This document shows positions 1 to 12,978 of a stretch of DNA of 64,000 bases, piece after piece; the first letter of the stretch is position 1; the number at the start of each line of letters is the position of its first letter. Below the pieces are notes generated by a model. The model was not told the origin of the DNA and did not search any database. It saw only the letters and a program-made list of their open reading frames with translations. The stretch is from positions 3,089,501 to 3,153,500 of the forward strand of contig NC_084767.1 of NCBI RefSeq assembly GCF_028858725.1. Reading direction: 5' to 3'. Origin of the DNA: Colius striatus. Taxonomy: Eukaryota; Chordata; Aves; Coliiformes; Coliidae. Both the position numbers and the translations under genes were made by a program.

Positions 1-270
1 GCTGGGGCTGCCGCCGGGCTGCAGCAAGCGGGCAGTGGTTCTGCAGCAGATGAGCAATAGCGGTGCTGATGAGACACAGAGGAACAGAAAAGGCCAAGAA
101 CCAGACTCTGCTGGGACCAACAGAAGAGGCTGAGAGCGGGACTCGATGGCGTTGCTGTGGATGCTGGTGTTGCCTCCCAGGGCAGGTGCAGGAGACAATT
201 TTCCTGCGCTGGACATGGCTGAGCTGCCACCCAGCTCAGAGGACAATAAAGAACTGTCAGGGCACCTGTG
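1..270 (+). other. Possible 3' end of an upstream transcript
   Basis: A canonical AATAAA lies at 245-250 and is followed within about 20 bases by a GT-rich stretch, which is the arrangement of a vertebrate poly(A) site on the + strand. One frame is open from base 1 to a stop at 58-60 and could be the end of a terminal exon, but I do not recognise the peptide. The call rests only on the poly(A)-like signal at the window edge and could be chance. Confidence 0.25.
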
Positions 271-1284
271 AGTTGTGAATGTCCTGAGCCACACCATCAC
301 GGTCCTTCTTCCCGCTCCCTTCACCTTACTGGCTTCAGTGCACCCATTCCTGGCTTGGCCCCAGCTCGGGTCTGTTTGGACAGGTGATCTGCTCTGGCTT
401 GGAGGCCAGGTTGGGCTGAAACAGGCTCTGGGTGAGGTGGTGTCTGTGTTTCAGCTGCCAGGTTCCCCCAGGGCTGTGCTGTGGTTGCTCCATTACAGGA
501 AGCGGTTGTGGCCGAGCAGTGCCCTCAGCCCCAAAGCTCTGCTGGATGTCAGCAGCTGAGGCAGCCCAGGACTTCTCTCTGTGGAGTAAGAAGGAGAGTT
601 CTGGCTGAGCTGCTCCCTTCCTTGCCTGCTTTCTGTGGCACTTGCTGCCTTGGCCTTTTTGGAGGGGTTGGAGTAACCTGATGCGTGCCCAGAAGCACTG
701 AGGGGAACTGGGATCTGCTCTGGCCCTGTATGAGGTGTCTTGGGAAGAACATTGGCTGGTTGCCCCTAACCTACTTGAGCAGAGGTGGATCAGGAGTTTC
801 CCTGGGCAAGAAAGGAGCTGGGACCTCCCCTCAGAGGTGGGAATGTGGCACAGGGGGTTGTTGAGGAAGGGGCAAGGCTGGGGGACCCAGGCTGCAGGTC
901 TCACCTGCTTGCTCTAGCTGCCAGGCCCTTGCTACTAGGCTGGTTTATCTCATGTGTCTCTGGACTGGAAGACAATGAGGAGGAAGAGGAGGTGAATGTT
1001 CTCCTGTGGCTGCTGGGAACCCTCCTGAGTGTTCTACAGCACTGAACCCAGCAGGTGGGGAAGCTGGGAAGGTCCCAGTGGGTGAGGGAGGGTGCTGGAC
1101 ACTGCCAGTTGTTTGAGTTTGGTAGAAATTGACCACACCAGCACTTTTTGCTGGGCAGCGGGATGTGTAGAGCTGGGCAATGCCTGCATGTGCTGGGAAC
1201 AATCAGACACCATGGCCTTTGGGATGCTGCTGCTGAGGGGTGGCAGAGATGCCCACTGATACTTAAGGGAGATCCCTGCCAGCA
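271..1284. other. Intergenic stretch, nothing recognised
   Basis: Moderately GC-rich DNA. Short open frames occur on both strands, but none has a recognisable domain or a splice-consistent extension. I see no repeat, RNA gene or promoter signature. Confidence 0.5.
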
Positions 1285-2340
1285 CTAGGCCCCTCTCCTG
1301 TGTTGGGTGGAAAACTGGCTGCGAAGGCCCAGAGAGTGGTGGGGAATGGAGTTAAGTCCAGTTGGTGCCCAGTCACCAGTGGTGTTCCCCAGGGGTCAGT
1401 GTTGGGGCCTGTTCTGTTCAAGATCTTTATCAGTGATCTGGATGAAGGGATTGAGTGCATTCTTAGTTTGCAGCTGACACCAAGCTGGGCAGGTGTGTAG
1501 AGCTGCTGGAGGACAGGAAGGCTCTTCAAAGGGGCCTGGCCAGGCTGGGTTGATGGGCAGAAGCCAATTATATGAGGTTCAACAAGGCCAAGTGCTGGGT
1601 GCTGCACTTGGGCCACAACAACCCCAAGCAGTGCTGCAGGCTTAGGGCAGGGTGGCTGGAAAGCTGCCCAGAAGAAAAGGACCTGGACTGTTAATGGACA
1701 GCCAGCTGAACATGAGCCAGCAGTGTGCCCAAGGAGGCCAGTGGCATCCTGGCCTGTATCAGAAACAGTGTGACCAGCAGGACCAGGGCAGTGATCATTC
1801 CCCTGTACTCAGCGCTGGTGAGGCCACACCTCCTATACTGTGTTTGGTTTTGGGCCCCTCACTACAAGAGGGATATGGAGGTGCTGGAGCGTGTCCAGAG
1901 ATGGGCAACAAAGCTGGTGAAGGGTCTGGAGCACAAGTCTGATGAGGAGCAGCTGAGGGAACTGGAGGGGGATTTTGCCTGGAGAAAATGAGGCTGAGAG
2001 GAGCCATGATCACTCTCCACAGCTACCTGAAAGGAGCTTGTAGGGAGGTGGATGTTGGTCTCTTCTCCCCAGTAATGAGCAATAGGACAAGAGGAGATGG
2101 CCTCAAGTTGTGCCAAGGAAGGTTGAGATTGGAGATTAGGAGGAACTTCTTCACCAAGAGGTTTATTAAGCACTGAGTGGGCTGCCCAGGGAGGTGGTGG
2201 AGTCCCCACCCCTGGAGGTGTTTAAAATACGCACAGATGAGGTGCTGGGGGACATGGGTTAGTGGTGAGTTAGGCAGTGTGAGGTGAGAGTTGGACTTGG
2301 TGATCTTAAAGGTCTTTTCCAACTGAAGTGATTCTGATTC
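1285..2340 (+). mobile_element. CR1 LINE, 5'-truncated, degraded
   Basis: This is the 3' third of a chicken-repeat-1 non-LTR retrotransposon in sense orientation. Reverse-transcriptase remnants are readable in broken frames: a [10 protein letters not shown]-type motif near 1,380-1,410, and further downstream a stretch resembling the CR1 segment before the 3' UTR (around 1,725-1,990). It runs through the typical CR1 3' UTR to a GATTCTGATTC-like end near 2,335. Several frame breaks and many substitutions make it an old, inactive copy. The left boundary is approximate because the 5' end fades. Confidence 0.85.
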
Positions 2341-4480
2341 CTCAATCACCAGCCTGCCCTGGCCCCCCACTGAGGCTGTGGGGTGAGATGCTGCTCCAGA
2401 GCTTGGGCTGGCTCACAGGCGGTGCCGTGTGTGGGACACACCGTGTGGTGTCCAGGGTCTTGGTACACGCTTTGGGTGCTGCTGCCTCCTCAAGCTGAGC
2501 AGACCTAGCCAAGCAGCCACTTCCCCTCCATCCAGCCCGTCACCAGTGCTGGCGCCAGGCCCTCTGCCTTTCCTGGATGCCTTCTGTGCTCATCCCTTGC
2601 CCAGCACTTCCCAGAATGGCGGCTTGGCTGGGTGCAGATGTCTGCAGGCAGAAGCTGTTGCCATCCCAGGAAGCTGAATGGCACCTCCAGGGAGGAACGT
2701 GGGGGTGAGAGGAGGCAAAAGCATCAGAGCCAAGTGTGAGGGTTGCACGTAGGGGCAGTGAGATGTGGCAGTGAGGGATTCTGGTGCTGTTTGCTGCTCT
2801 GGAGCCCTGCGGAGTGGGGTGTGAAGGAACTGGCCCCTGAGGAAGGAGGTGTTGTGGCAAGGCTGTGAGGGTCAGGCCATGCTGCTTGGCATCATCTAAG
2901 GTGCAGGCAGGCCCAGTGTGGCCTCCGCCCTGGCTCCAGGCTCTCCTCGCCCCAGGGCCATGTGGGGACACGCTGCCTGAGAGCTCCCAGGGGCCTCTCC
3001 AGCCCAACAACCCCAGAGCAGCGCTGGATGGGCTTGGGCACGGGGTGCACTGTTCCAGGCGCCTTCCCAGGACCCTCATGTCCCTCGCTGTGGTCGGCTG
3101 GAGGGAGATGACGGCCCAGCAGCCCCACTCCCGTCTCTCCGCTCTGCAGGTTATGGGATCAGCCACCTGTATGTCAGCTGCTTAGCGGTGCCTGAACCGC
3201 AGCCAGGGCTGGTGGAGGCAGAGCAAAGTGTTTCTTTGTGCCGTTCAAAATAGATGACACAATTTCAGGGAGGTTTCTTGGAGAAGTAGATGTGCAGCAA
3301 CAGAGAGCATATGTGCACCTCGCTCAGCGCTAGCGGCTCCTCTCCCGCTGCCTGGCAGCTATTTCTCAGCTCCGCTCGCAGCCCCCTCATCCTCTGCTTG
3401 CTTTTGTGGAAGAGGCACCGTGCTGGAGACCCGGCTTCCTTTTATAGCTCTGAATGTGACTCGGAGGTCGCTGGGCTCTGTTTCTCTCCCCACGCACTTT
3501 GTTATTAGCAATGGCCCAGTGGGAGGGGATGAGGTTTGTCCCCGTTGCCTTTCTGCAGATGGATAACACCCTGCCTGCTGTCCCGAGAGCCCTGCGGAGC
3601 TGAGCCGGAGGCCTCCCAGTGTTCCCGTGCTCTCAGCAACCCCGAGAAGGGGGTCAGGATGCTCGGGGGCAGAGGGAGCCTGTGGATTCGCAGCCCTGCC
3701 CTTCTGCAACCCCCCTCCCGAGGCCCAGATCGCTGTTAGCAGGCTGTGCGGGGGCTGTGGGCACAGCAACCGGTTGGCTTTCATTGCCAGGTTCTTTTAA
3801 ACCGGGTGGTGCCCGGAGCGGTTTGTTGGCAGCCACGTGAAATTGCTGCGGTATTGTGCTGTGGGGCTGAGGCAAGGGGAGAGAGGGGGCTGGGGAAAAG
3901 CTGATGGGACGCAGCAGCATCTCTGCCCAGGGAATGGGGCATCTTTGGCTGCCAGAGCATCCCAGGCAGGAGCGGCTGCTTCAGGGAGACGTGCTCAGGG
4001 AGCACAGCCCGTGGTGGAGAAAGGGCTGCAGGAAACGAGGCAGACGAGGAGGGGCTGTGACCAGCACCCGTTGTAGTCAGCTCAGCATCACAGCAGCCTG
4101 CCTGGAGCGAGGCCCCGGCGGGCTGCTGGGACTGCTGCCCTTGTGGGCATGTGCTGGTCCCTCTGGCACGGCCCCAGCAGCCCCACGGGCTGCTGTGAGG
4201 TGCCTCACGCGTGGCTCAGCTCCGGGCAGAGAGCCAGGGCATGGCAGACGTGTTCCTGGTGCTGGCAGGTTGGGAACTGGCACCAGTGTGAAGGGCTCCT
4301 GTACTCAGAGGCCATGTGTGTTGCCGCTCTGGCGTGGAGCTGGTGGGTGAAACGGAGCTCGGGGAGGCTGGGCATGGAGGGAGCGGTTGTGTGCCAGGCC
4401 TTGGCACTGCACTGAGGATAACGCCAGCATGAGAGCCTGGTGAGCAGGGACCGAGGACAGTGTGTGTGTGTGGGTGAGCA
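2341..4480. other. GC-rich intergenic DNA, no gene seen
   Basis: Open frames of up to about 200 codons occur on both strands, but they look like by-products of GC content: no known domain, no conserved splice chain, and overlapping frames open on both strands. A less GC-rich island at about 3,230-3,560 could be a regulatory element, but nothing in it is diagnostic. Confidence 0.45.
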
Positions 4481-6870
4481 CTGGCAGCACAGCTTGAGGA
4501 CTCTGGTGCGTGGCGGGGGGAGCTGGCAGCGAGTGGGGCCCTGGTGCACGAGCACGCCGGCTGCATGTGGTCCCGAAGCGTGGCTGGGGACGGCGAGGCT
4601 GCGATCCCTCCCCGGGGCGGGATGGGTATCCTGACCCCAGCAGGCCGGGATGCCCGGTGACCAAATCTGCTGTGTGCCAAGGTCCCCATGCCTGGCAGGG
4701 TTGGCTGGTGCGCCGCAGGGGTGGCGAGGGACAAAACCGACACAAAAGGGCTGGGTCGAGGGATGGAGTGTCTCGTGTGTCTCACTGGCACCAGCCCGGG
4801 CACGGGGGTGGGTGGTGGCAGCCCCGGGGGGGTCCTCCGTGCTCCTGTGGCAGCCTGCGGAGCGGGCTGTGTGGCACTGGCACCTGCGGCAGCTCCTGCA
4901 CACCTTGTGGCTGCTGCGGCAGGACGCGGGGCTGTCCGGTAAGAGGAGGGTGCAGAGACCGTCCCACGGAGCCGAGACCCCTCATCCCTCTGCAGGGGCT
5001 CTGGCGCAGCCAAGGAGGCTGAGCAAAACGCTTCTCCCCGCACCCGGGGTGGGCGCTAAGGCTGCTCCCATCACTCTCCCGCCACGGCGCGGGGCACCAG
5101 GGGTCTGCCGGAGCCGCCACTGCCGTTCCTGGGACCGCAGCTGGCGTTTTTGCGGCGGTTCTCCCCGCGCTGAGCATTTGCGCAGTGCTCGGTGCCGCAC
5201 ACAGCCGGGCAGCCCCGGGCACCGCCCCGCCGGTGGGCACGGCCGGACCGCCCCCCCTTCCTCCGCCTCCTCCTCTTCCTCCCGCCCCTCCGCGCCGCCG
5301 CCACCCGCCTCCGCGCCGCGATTTGCCGCTGTCGGCTCCGCCCGTTGCCCGCCCGGCCGCGGCCGAGGGGCGCGTTCAAACGCGGCGAGGGAAGGAGCGG
5401 GGAGAGGAGCCGAACGGGACCGCGGAGCCGCCGGCATGGTGAGTGCGGGGCGCGGTACGGCCCGCGGTAAACATCCTCCCTCCCCCCTCACCCCGCCGAG
5501 CTCCGGGTGCTTTCCCGTTCCTGCGGCGCTTTGTCCCTGGCTGTGGCGCGCTCGGCCGGGCCGGGGAACCGACCTCCCCCCTCCACCTTCTCCGTGACGG
5601 AAATTCCGGTTGGGCCGCGGGGAGGTGCGGGGGGCCGCGGGGGGCCGCGGGTTGGTGCAGGGGCCGCGGGGAGCTGCGGGGGGCCGCGGGGAGGTGCAGG
5701 GGCCGCGGGGAGGTGCAAGGCGGCCGCGGGGAGCTGCAGGGGGCCGCAGGGGTCCCTCCCGCGCCCGCCTCCCCGCAGCCCCCCCCGCGCCTCCCCGCAG
5801 CGCCCCCCTCCCCGCTTCCACTCGCGGAGGGGATATGGGAACGGGTTTGTTTGTGGTCGTATCCTGCTCGGGTTGGGACCGACTCTCCTCTGCCACGCCG
5901 GGAAGGAGCCAGGCTGGCCAGACCGGTGTTTTGTCACCCCGGGGGGTGACGGCCTTCCCGCCGCAGGCAGGAGACCTTCGGGCTCCCCCGGCGTTTCCCA
6001 AACCTCCCACAACCTGACCTACTTCCTCAGCCGACTCTGCCGGAGCCGCTGCCGGTGGATGCCCCGGTAGTGGCGGGTAGATGCTCCCAAGCTCCCCGCC
6101 CTCGCCTCGGGGTCATCCGTGCCCCACATCCCCCTGCCCGCCCAGATCCTCGCCGAGGGTCCGTCCCCGCAGCCCTTCGTGGGGTGCCGGTGCCCGGAGC
6201 AGGTGCTGGGCTCGCAGAGGGAGGTGACAGCGCAGGCAGGGAGCTGTCAGACAGGTTTGTGCGTGGCAGCAATTAAAAGCGGGGTGTTTGTTTACCCAGC
6301 GTGTGGTGCTGAGAACCAGGGCAGCTTCCTGGGTGTAACCCGGCCTGCGAGCCCTCGGCGAGGCCGGGAGCCACGGAGGGGGCTGTGCCAGACCCTGCAG
6401 CGTTCGCCCTGTGCTCTCCACCCTTGAAGGGCCCCGTGAGGGCCATCGTCCTCCTTCCCAGCGCCGGGGAGCGGGAGCCGAGGCCGAAGATGTCCTCCCC
6501 TCCTTCCTCCCCCGGCCACCTGCACGGGAAGCTGCATTGTCCCGGCCGCATCCCGCCCTTTCCCTCCGGCCACGGGGTCTCCCGCACGCAGGCAGCAGCT
6601 GGGCTGTGGCCCTGGCCCCTGCGCGGCCGTGCGGCTGGAACGGGGCTGCCGGCAGGGCTGGGCAGCTCGCCCTGCGTGGTGTGGGAGACTCCGCGCGGGG
6701 CAAGAGAGACGCCCGTCCCCTGTGCGGCGAGGGGAGGCCGAGTCGATGCCCCCGGACTGGGCATCCCCCGGGGCCGTTCTGGGGAGGTCTGTGGAGTGTG
6801 TGTGGGCCACGGGGTGCCGGGGGGGTGGCTCGGTGCTGCCAGGCCGGGGCTGGCGCCAGGCCCAGGCAGG
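4481..6870 (+). promoter_or_regulatory. N4BP3: CpG island and promoter region of N4BP3
   Basis: CpG dinucleotides are very dense here, peaking around 5,050-5,450. The block surrounds a 5' non-coding exon whose splice donor (GTGAGT) follows position 5,438. GC boxes are frequent and I see no TATA box. The long open frames on both strands across 4,200-7,200 come from base composition. The transcription start is not visible directly; I place it at about 5,200-5,400. Confidence 0.6.
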
Positions 6871-7265
6871 TGCTGCCGGCTCCCGAACTCGCCTGCCTGG
6901 CTGGGCGGCAGGTGCCTGTTTTGGTGGCAGCCCCGGCCGCGGGCGGGAGGTGGGGCTGGGTGTGGGAGGGAGGGAAGGAGGGAGGCTCTCAGCCACGGCG
7001 GGGTGACGGGGGGGGGGGAGCCCCTGCCTGCCACCGCTTGCCTGGTGTGTGCTGTGTGGTGGTGCCCTGCTCGCTCAGCTCCTGGTTGCCCCTGGGGAGC
7101 TGCTGCTCAAGACCTTGGGGGTCTCTCCCAGAGCCAGGAGCCTGGGTTGGTCCTTGGGGCTGTCTGGGAACGGGGGTGCTGGGGGAAGGGACTGGCTGTC
7201 CCGACTGCCCGGCGTCGCTGACTTTGTCTCTCCTTCGGCAGTGCTGGTACCGGGCTTTTCTCTAA
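5436..7265 (+). other. N4BP3: N4BP3 short upstream ORF split by intron 1
   Basis: The last three bases of the 5' exon (5,436-5,438) are ATG, directly before the GTGAGT donor. Joined to the acceptor at 7,240-7,241, it reads M-C-W-Y-R-A-F-L and a stop at 7,263-7,265, six bases before the main start at 7,272. The ATG has G at -3. A uORF this close to the main ATG could limit N4BP3 translation. It depends on the inferred first exon being correct. Confidence 0.4.
5612..5752. repeat. GC minisatellite in N4BP3 intron 1
   Basis: Imperfect tandem units of about 20-21 bases, built on a GGGGCCGCGGGGAGGTGCA core, repeat roughly six to seven times. The tract is G-rich on the + strand with many runs of three or more G, so it could form G-quadruplexes. 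It lies just downstream of the 5' exon inside the CpG island. Confidence 0.7.
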
Positions 7266-9731
<2,466 letters not shown>

Positions 9732-10695
9732 GTGGTGGGACAGACAGCGGGGGTGTGGAGGGGAAGGGCTCTCGCTGCTGCTGCAACAGGGACTGCCCGC
9801 CCGGCGCTGCCCTGGGGTGAAGGACTGACTGCGACAAGGGAGCTTTTCCCTCTGGCAGCGCTTCAGGCCCTTCTGGAGGGAGTTTCTGGAGCTGGGGGGG
9901 AGGGTCATCTGTGCCAGGGTGGGGGTCTTGCATGTGCCCCGTGCTCTGACTCCAGGAGCGTTTGCCCTGTGATTCCTTCTGCTGTGAGAACAGAAATCAA
10001 GCGCCCTGTGAGACGTTCCCTGTCCCTCCTGCTCTCCCTCTGCCCCTGTTCCCTACAGCCTAGTAACTTAATGTCTTGCTAAAGAGAGGCTCAGGCCCTG
10101 TCCCCAGTGCTGCTGCCTTGCTGTGGGGGTTCCAGCTGGGGCTCACGGGGGCTGCTCTGTCAGCAGCTGAGCCCTGGAGATAGTGGTGCCCTGTGCCTGC
10201 ACTCATCTGTGCTGGTGCCACAGGGAAGGCAGAGGAGGAAAGAGTGATGAGTGCTGGTACTGGTGAGAGGGGGAGGCAGCAATCCCGACTCTCCATTGGG
10301 GCTTTTCATGTCACCAGTACTGGGGCTGCTGTGCACTGGAGGGTGGTTAATGCAGCTTACCAGCACGGAGCCCTGGAGGCTTTGTGCCAGGATGGAGGGA
10401 AAGCTGGTGCTCTGCCACCCCAGCAGGCCTTTGGGGAAGGGAAGAGAGGACTAGGGCAGGGGGGCTGGGACTCTCCCCAGGCTGGGGAGGAGGTGGGGGT
10501 ATCCTCCCATCACCTCTCTCAGGCCGTGTGAGGGAGACCTGAGGAGCTGGGCCCGTGTTGGGGGGAGAGCGGGGTGCGAGGTGTTGGAAGGAGCGCTGCT
10601 CCACGCCTGTAACAGCAGAGCCAGGGGCGGGCCCGGCCCGGCCCAGCCCGGCTCTCCTCGGCCTTTCCCGCAATAAAACCCAGATCTCACTCTTC
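9732..10695 (+). other. N4BP3: N4BP3 3' UTR
   Basis: About 960 bases of non-coding sequence run from the TGA at 9729-9731 to the AATAAA at 10672-10677. No open frame with recognisable content is present. NHP2 ends in the opposite direction some 350-400 bases further on. Confidence 0.65.
10672..10677 (+). terminator. N4BP3: N4BP3 poly(A) signal
   Basis: This is a canonical AATAAA, the first on the + strand after the N4BP3 stop, followed by a T/C-rich segment. Cleavage is expected at about 10,690-10,700. Confidence 0.7.
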
Positions 10696-10699
10696 TGGC

Positions 10700-11045
10700 C
10701 TCCACCTTCGCTTCCCTCCAGCGCCGTGCGGGGGCCCGGCCAGGCTGCCCTGGGGCGGAGGCAGCGGGGCCGCCCGGCAGCCGCGGCGTCGGGGAGGGCT
10801 GCGGCCCGGGGCTGGCGGCACAACCGGTCTGGGCATCGCCGCGGCTGAGTCACGGCCGGGCCCTGCGGGGGCGGCCGGGCGCCGCCGGAACAGGCCCCCC
10901 CGCCCCGCCGCGTGGTTTAACCCACCCGGGAGACCCCCCCCACCCCCCTCAGTGGTCCCTCCCTGCCTCGTCCCCGTTTTGGCGCCCCCTGGCGGCGCGG
11001 CGGCCCCAGCCCCGCCCCCACCGCGAGGCGCCGGGACGGCCGGAT
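10700..11045. promoter_or_regulatory. CpG-rich block between two converging gene ends
   Basis: This 350-base interval separates the poly(A) signals of N4BP3 (+) and NHP2 (-), yet it is dense in CpG and GC boxes and has a TGAGTCA AP-1-type heptamer near 10,846. Gene ends rarely carry such a block. It may be an orphan CpG island, an enhancer or the promoter of an unannotated transcript. I found no convincing coding exon in it. Confidence 0.4.
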
Positions 11046-11062
11046 ACAAACCCGCACACGGC

Positions 11063-11068
11063 TTTATT
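11063..11068 (-). terminator. NHP2: NHP2 poly(A) signal
   Basis: TTTATT on the + strand is AATAAA in the NHP2 direction, 33 bases beyond the NHP2 stop codon (11101-11103). The 3' UTR is therefore very short, about 50-60 bases. Confidence 0.8.
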
Positions 11069-11100
11069 GACCCCGCGCACCGCCGGCCCTGCCCGCGCCC

Positions 11101-12323
11101 TCACAGCGGCAGCGGCAGCGCCTGCACCTCCTCCAGGCACTCGTCGTAGGCCTCCTGGTACTCCTCGTGCGGCTTCACCATGATCACGCAGGTCGGGCGC
11201 TTGGAGCCGGTGGCAGCTCCCAGGTCCTGCGGGAACAGCGAGGCCGTGGGGAGGGCTGCCAGGGGCTCGCCTGACGCCCAGCCCTGCTCGAACGCGTGGA
11301 ACACACACCTGGCAGCGCCTCACGCCCTGGCCCCTCTGGTGGGTTTAAGAACCCTTCTCCCAGCTCCTCTCCAGCCCAGGAGCAGAGTGCTGGGCTGGCA
11401 CCCGCACCACACACACTCCCTGCACCGGGGAGGATGTGCCCAGACACTGACACTCGCTCCCTCCTGCAAAGGGGAGGATGTCTCCCGGTCTCCACAGCTT
11501 AGCCAGCACCCTGTTCCTGCGAGAGGCTGGATCCCAGCTCACAACCAGGGAGAGAAAACACGTCTCCGTGTGAGAGAGTTCCCACCTCCAAATGCTGCAG
11601 GGACGGGCCTAGGGTAAAGGGCTCTGTGGTACCCCTGTAGAACACTCCTATACCCGAGCCGTGACCCCTTGCCACAGCCAAGCACCAGGCGCTTTACTCT
11701 GGCACCAGATTTGTGCCTTCCCGGGCCGGCTCCTGCCACAGCCCGGGCCAGGCGCTACCCACTGGGTTCCCTGTTGCCGGGGCCGGTGCCTCCCGTCTGC
11801 ACAGCCCCCACCCCTTACCGCTTTGGAAGGGATGTAGGCGTAGGGGAGGCCCTTGTCCTCGCACATTATGGGGATGTGGCAGTATACATCGATGGGCAGC
11901 GTGTCGCCGGCCAGCACCGTGATCCTGCAGGGGAAACTCCACGTCAGTGGCTCGGCCGGGGCCGGGGCCGGGCCAGCGGGACTGGGGCAGCGCTTACCCC
12001 TTCTCGCCCTTATTGATGAACTTCTGGACCTCCTTCACCCCGCGACGGATCTGCTTGTGCTTGGCCGCTGCGGGAGAAGCGCACAGCCGCACCGTGAGGG
12101 GCTGCTCCGCCACAGCGCGGCCCGCTCCCGCCCGCCGCCCTCCCGAGCCCCCCAGCCCTGCTCCCTGCGCGGCCGGACCTTTCCTGATGCACTTGTAGAG
12201 CTTGCGCGTCAGCTTGCGGGAGGCCAGCGGCTGGGCGATGGGGTTCAGGGCGTCGAGCTGCTCCCGGTACGAGCGCTCGGGGGTCGCCTCCGCCTCGGCC
12301 TCCAGCTGCTTCTCCCGCGCCAT
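11101..12323 (-). CDS. NHP2: NHP2, H/ACA ribonucleoprotein subunit 2
   Basis: Exons in transcript order are 12323-12179, 12067-11998, 11924-11819 and 11226-11101. All are GT-AG and in phase, giving 148 aa (human 153). NHP2 is an L7Ae-family core protein of H/ACA snoRNPs. With dyskerin, NOP10 and GAR1 it guides pseudouridylation of rRNA and snRNA and helps assemble telomerase RNA. It acts in nucleoli and Cajal bodies. The protein carries the family core: NPIAQPLASRKLTRKLYKC near residue 27, KQIRRGVKEVQKFINKGEKG, LAGDTLPIDVYCHIPIMCED, then GSKRPTCVIMVKP and a terminal YDECLEEVQALPLPL almost identical to human. The start ATG at 12323-12321 sits in a CpG island. Introns are 111, 73 and 592 bases. 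The gene converges on N4BP3 and lies about 650 bases past the end of the long BRD8 form on the same strand. Confidence 0.95.
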
Positions 12324-12399
12324 GTTCGCGCCGCCGCTTCCCCTTCCGGGTCACGCGCCGCCTGCGACGCGCCTCCGGCGGCCACCGCCTCCGTGCCAG

Positions 12400-12556
12400 C
12401 CAATCGGCGGCCCGCTCCGGCACCGCCCGCCCACCGCGCCGGCCAATGGGCGGCCGCTGGCTCCGCGTGGCGCCCACGGCGCCGGCCAATGGGCGGCCGC
12501 TGGCTCCGCGTGGCGCCCACGGCGCCGGCCAATGGGCGGCCGCTGGCTCCGCGTGG
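12400..12556 (-). promoter_or_regulatory. NHP2: NHP2 promoter: CCAAT boxes on a 43-bp tandem repeat
   Basis: CCAAT pentamers on the + strand begin at 12400, 12443, 12486 and 12529, exactly 43 bases apart. Units 2 and 3 (12443-12485, 12486-12528) are identical, unit 4 matches for its first 28 bases, and unit 1 is a diverged copy of the same length. In units 2-4 the box runs into GGGCGG, a GC box. The array lies 77-206 bases upstream of the NHP2 start codon; in the gene's direction the boxes read ATTGG. CCAAT is the NF-Y site and GGGCGG the Sp1/KLF site. Their use here is inferred. Confidence 0.75.
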
Positions 12557-12978
12557 CCGCGGCTGAGCGCGCGGGGCGCCGCCGCAGCGCCGGGACACGG
12601 GGCGGGCGCCCAGCACCGGCCGTCACCGCGTGCGCCGGGCAGCAGCCGCCCCGCCGGGTGCCGCTCTGAGGCGGCACCATGAGCCGAGCGGAGCCCCAGC
12701 GCGGCGGGGAGGCGGCGGGCGGCAGAGCTGCCCTGCAGCGGCCGGGGCCTGCGGCCTCCAGCACGGGGCCGAGCGCAAAGATGGCTTTAGCCGTTGTTCT
12801 TCCCTCCTCGGGAAGGTTTTCCCGCTGCTGGGCTACGCTGCTGCTTCTCCCAGAGGAAAAAGGTGGTTTCCTGGGGAGTAACGAGGTCAGCCCAAGGCCG
12901 TGGCCGAGGTGTCAGCACGTCCCCTGAGCCCTAACAGACCTCCTGAGCCAAAGAAACAACACTGCTCCAAAAGAAGCC
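12557..12978. other. GC-rich spacer between NHP2 promoter and BRD8 3' end
   Basis: The CpG island continues to about 12,800 and then fades. The + strand has an 82-codon open frame at 12679-12927 that starts inside the island, divergent to NHP2, with no recognisable domain. On the - strand this is the region just beyond the BRD8 long-form stop, and I find no AATAAA or ATTAAA for that form here. Confidence 0.45.

Noticed and set aside
1652-2176. Open frames resembling reverse transcriptase in the left CR1
   Set aside because: Fragments of a decayed LINE, not host genes and not intact.
4205-7265. Many long open frames on both strands, up to about 340 codons, around the N4BP3 promoter
   Set aside because: They overlap one another on both strands in very GC-rich DNA where stop codons are rare. 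They lack recognisable domains and cross the N4BP3 5' exon.
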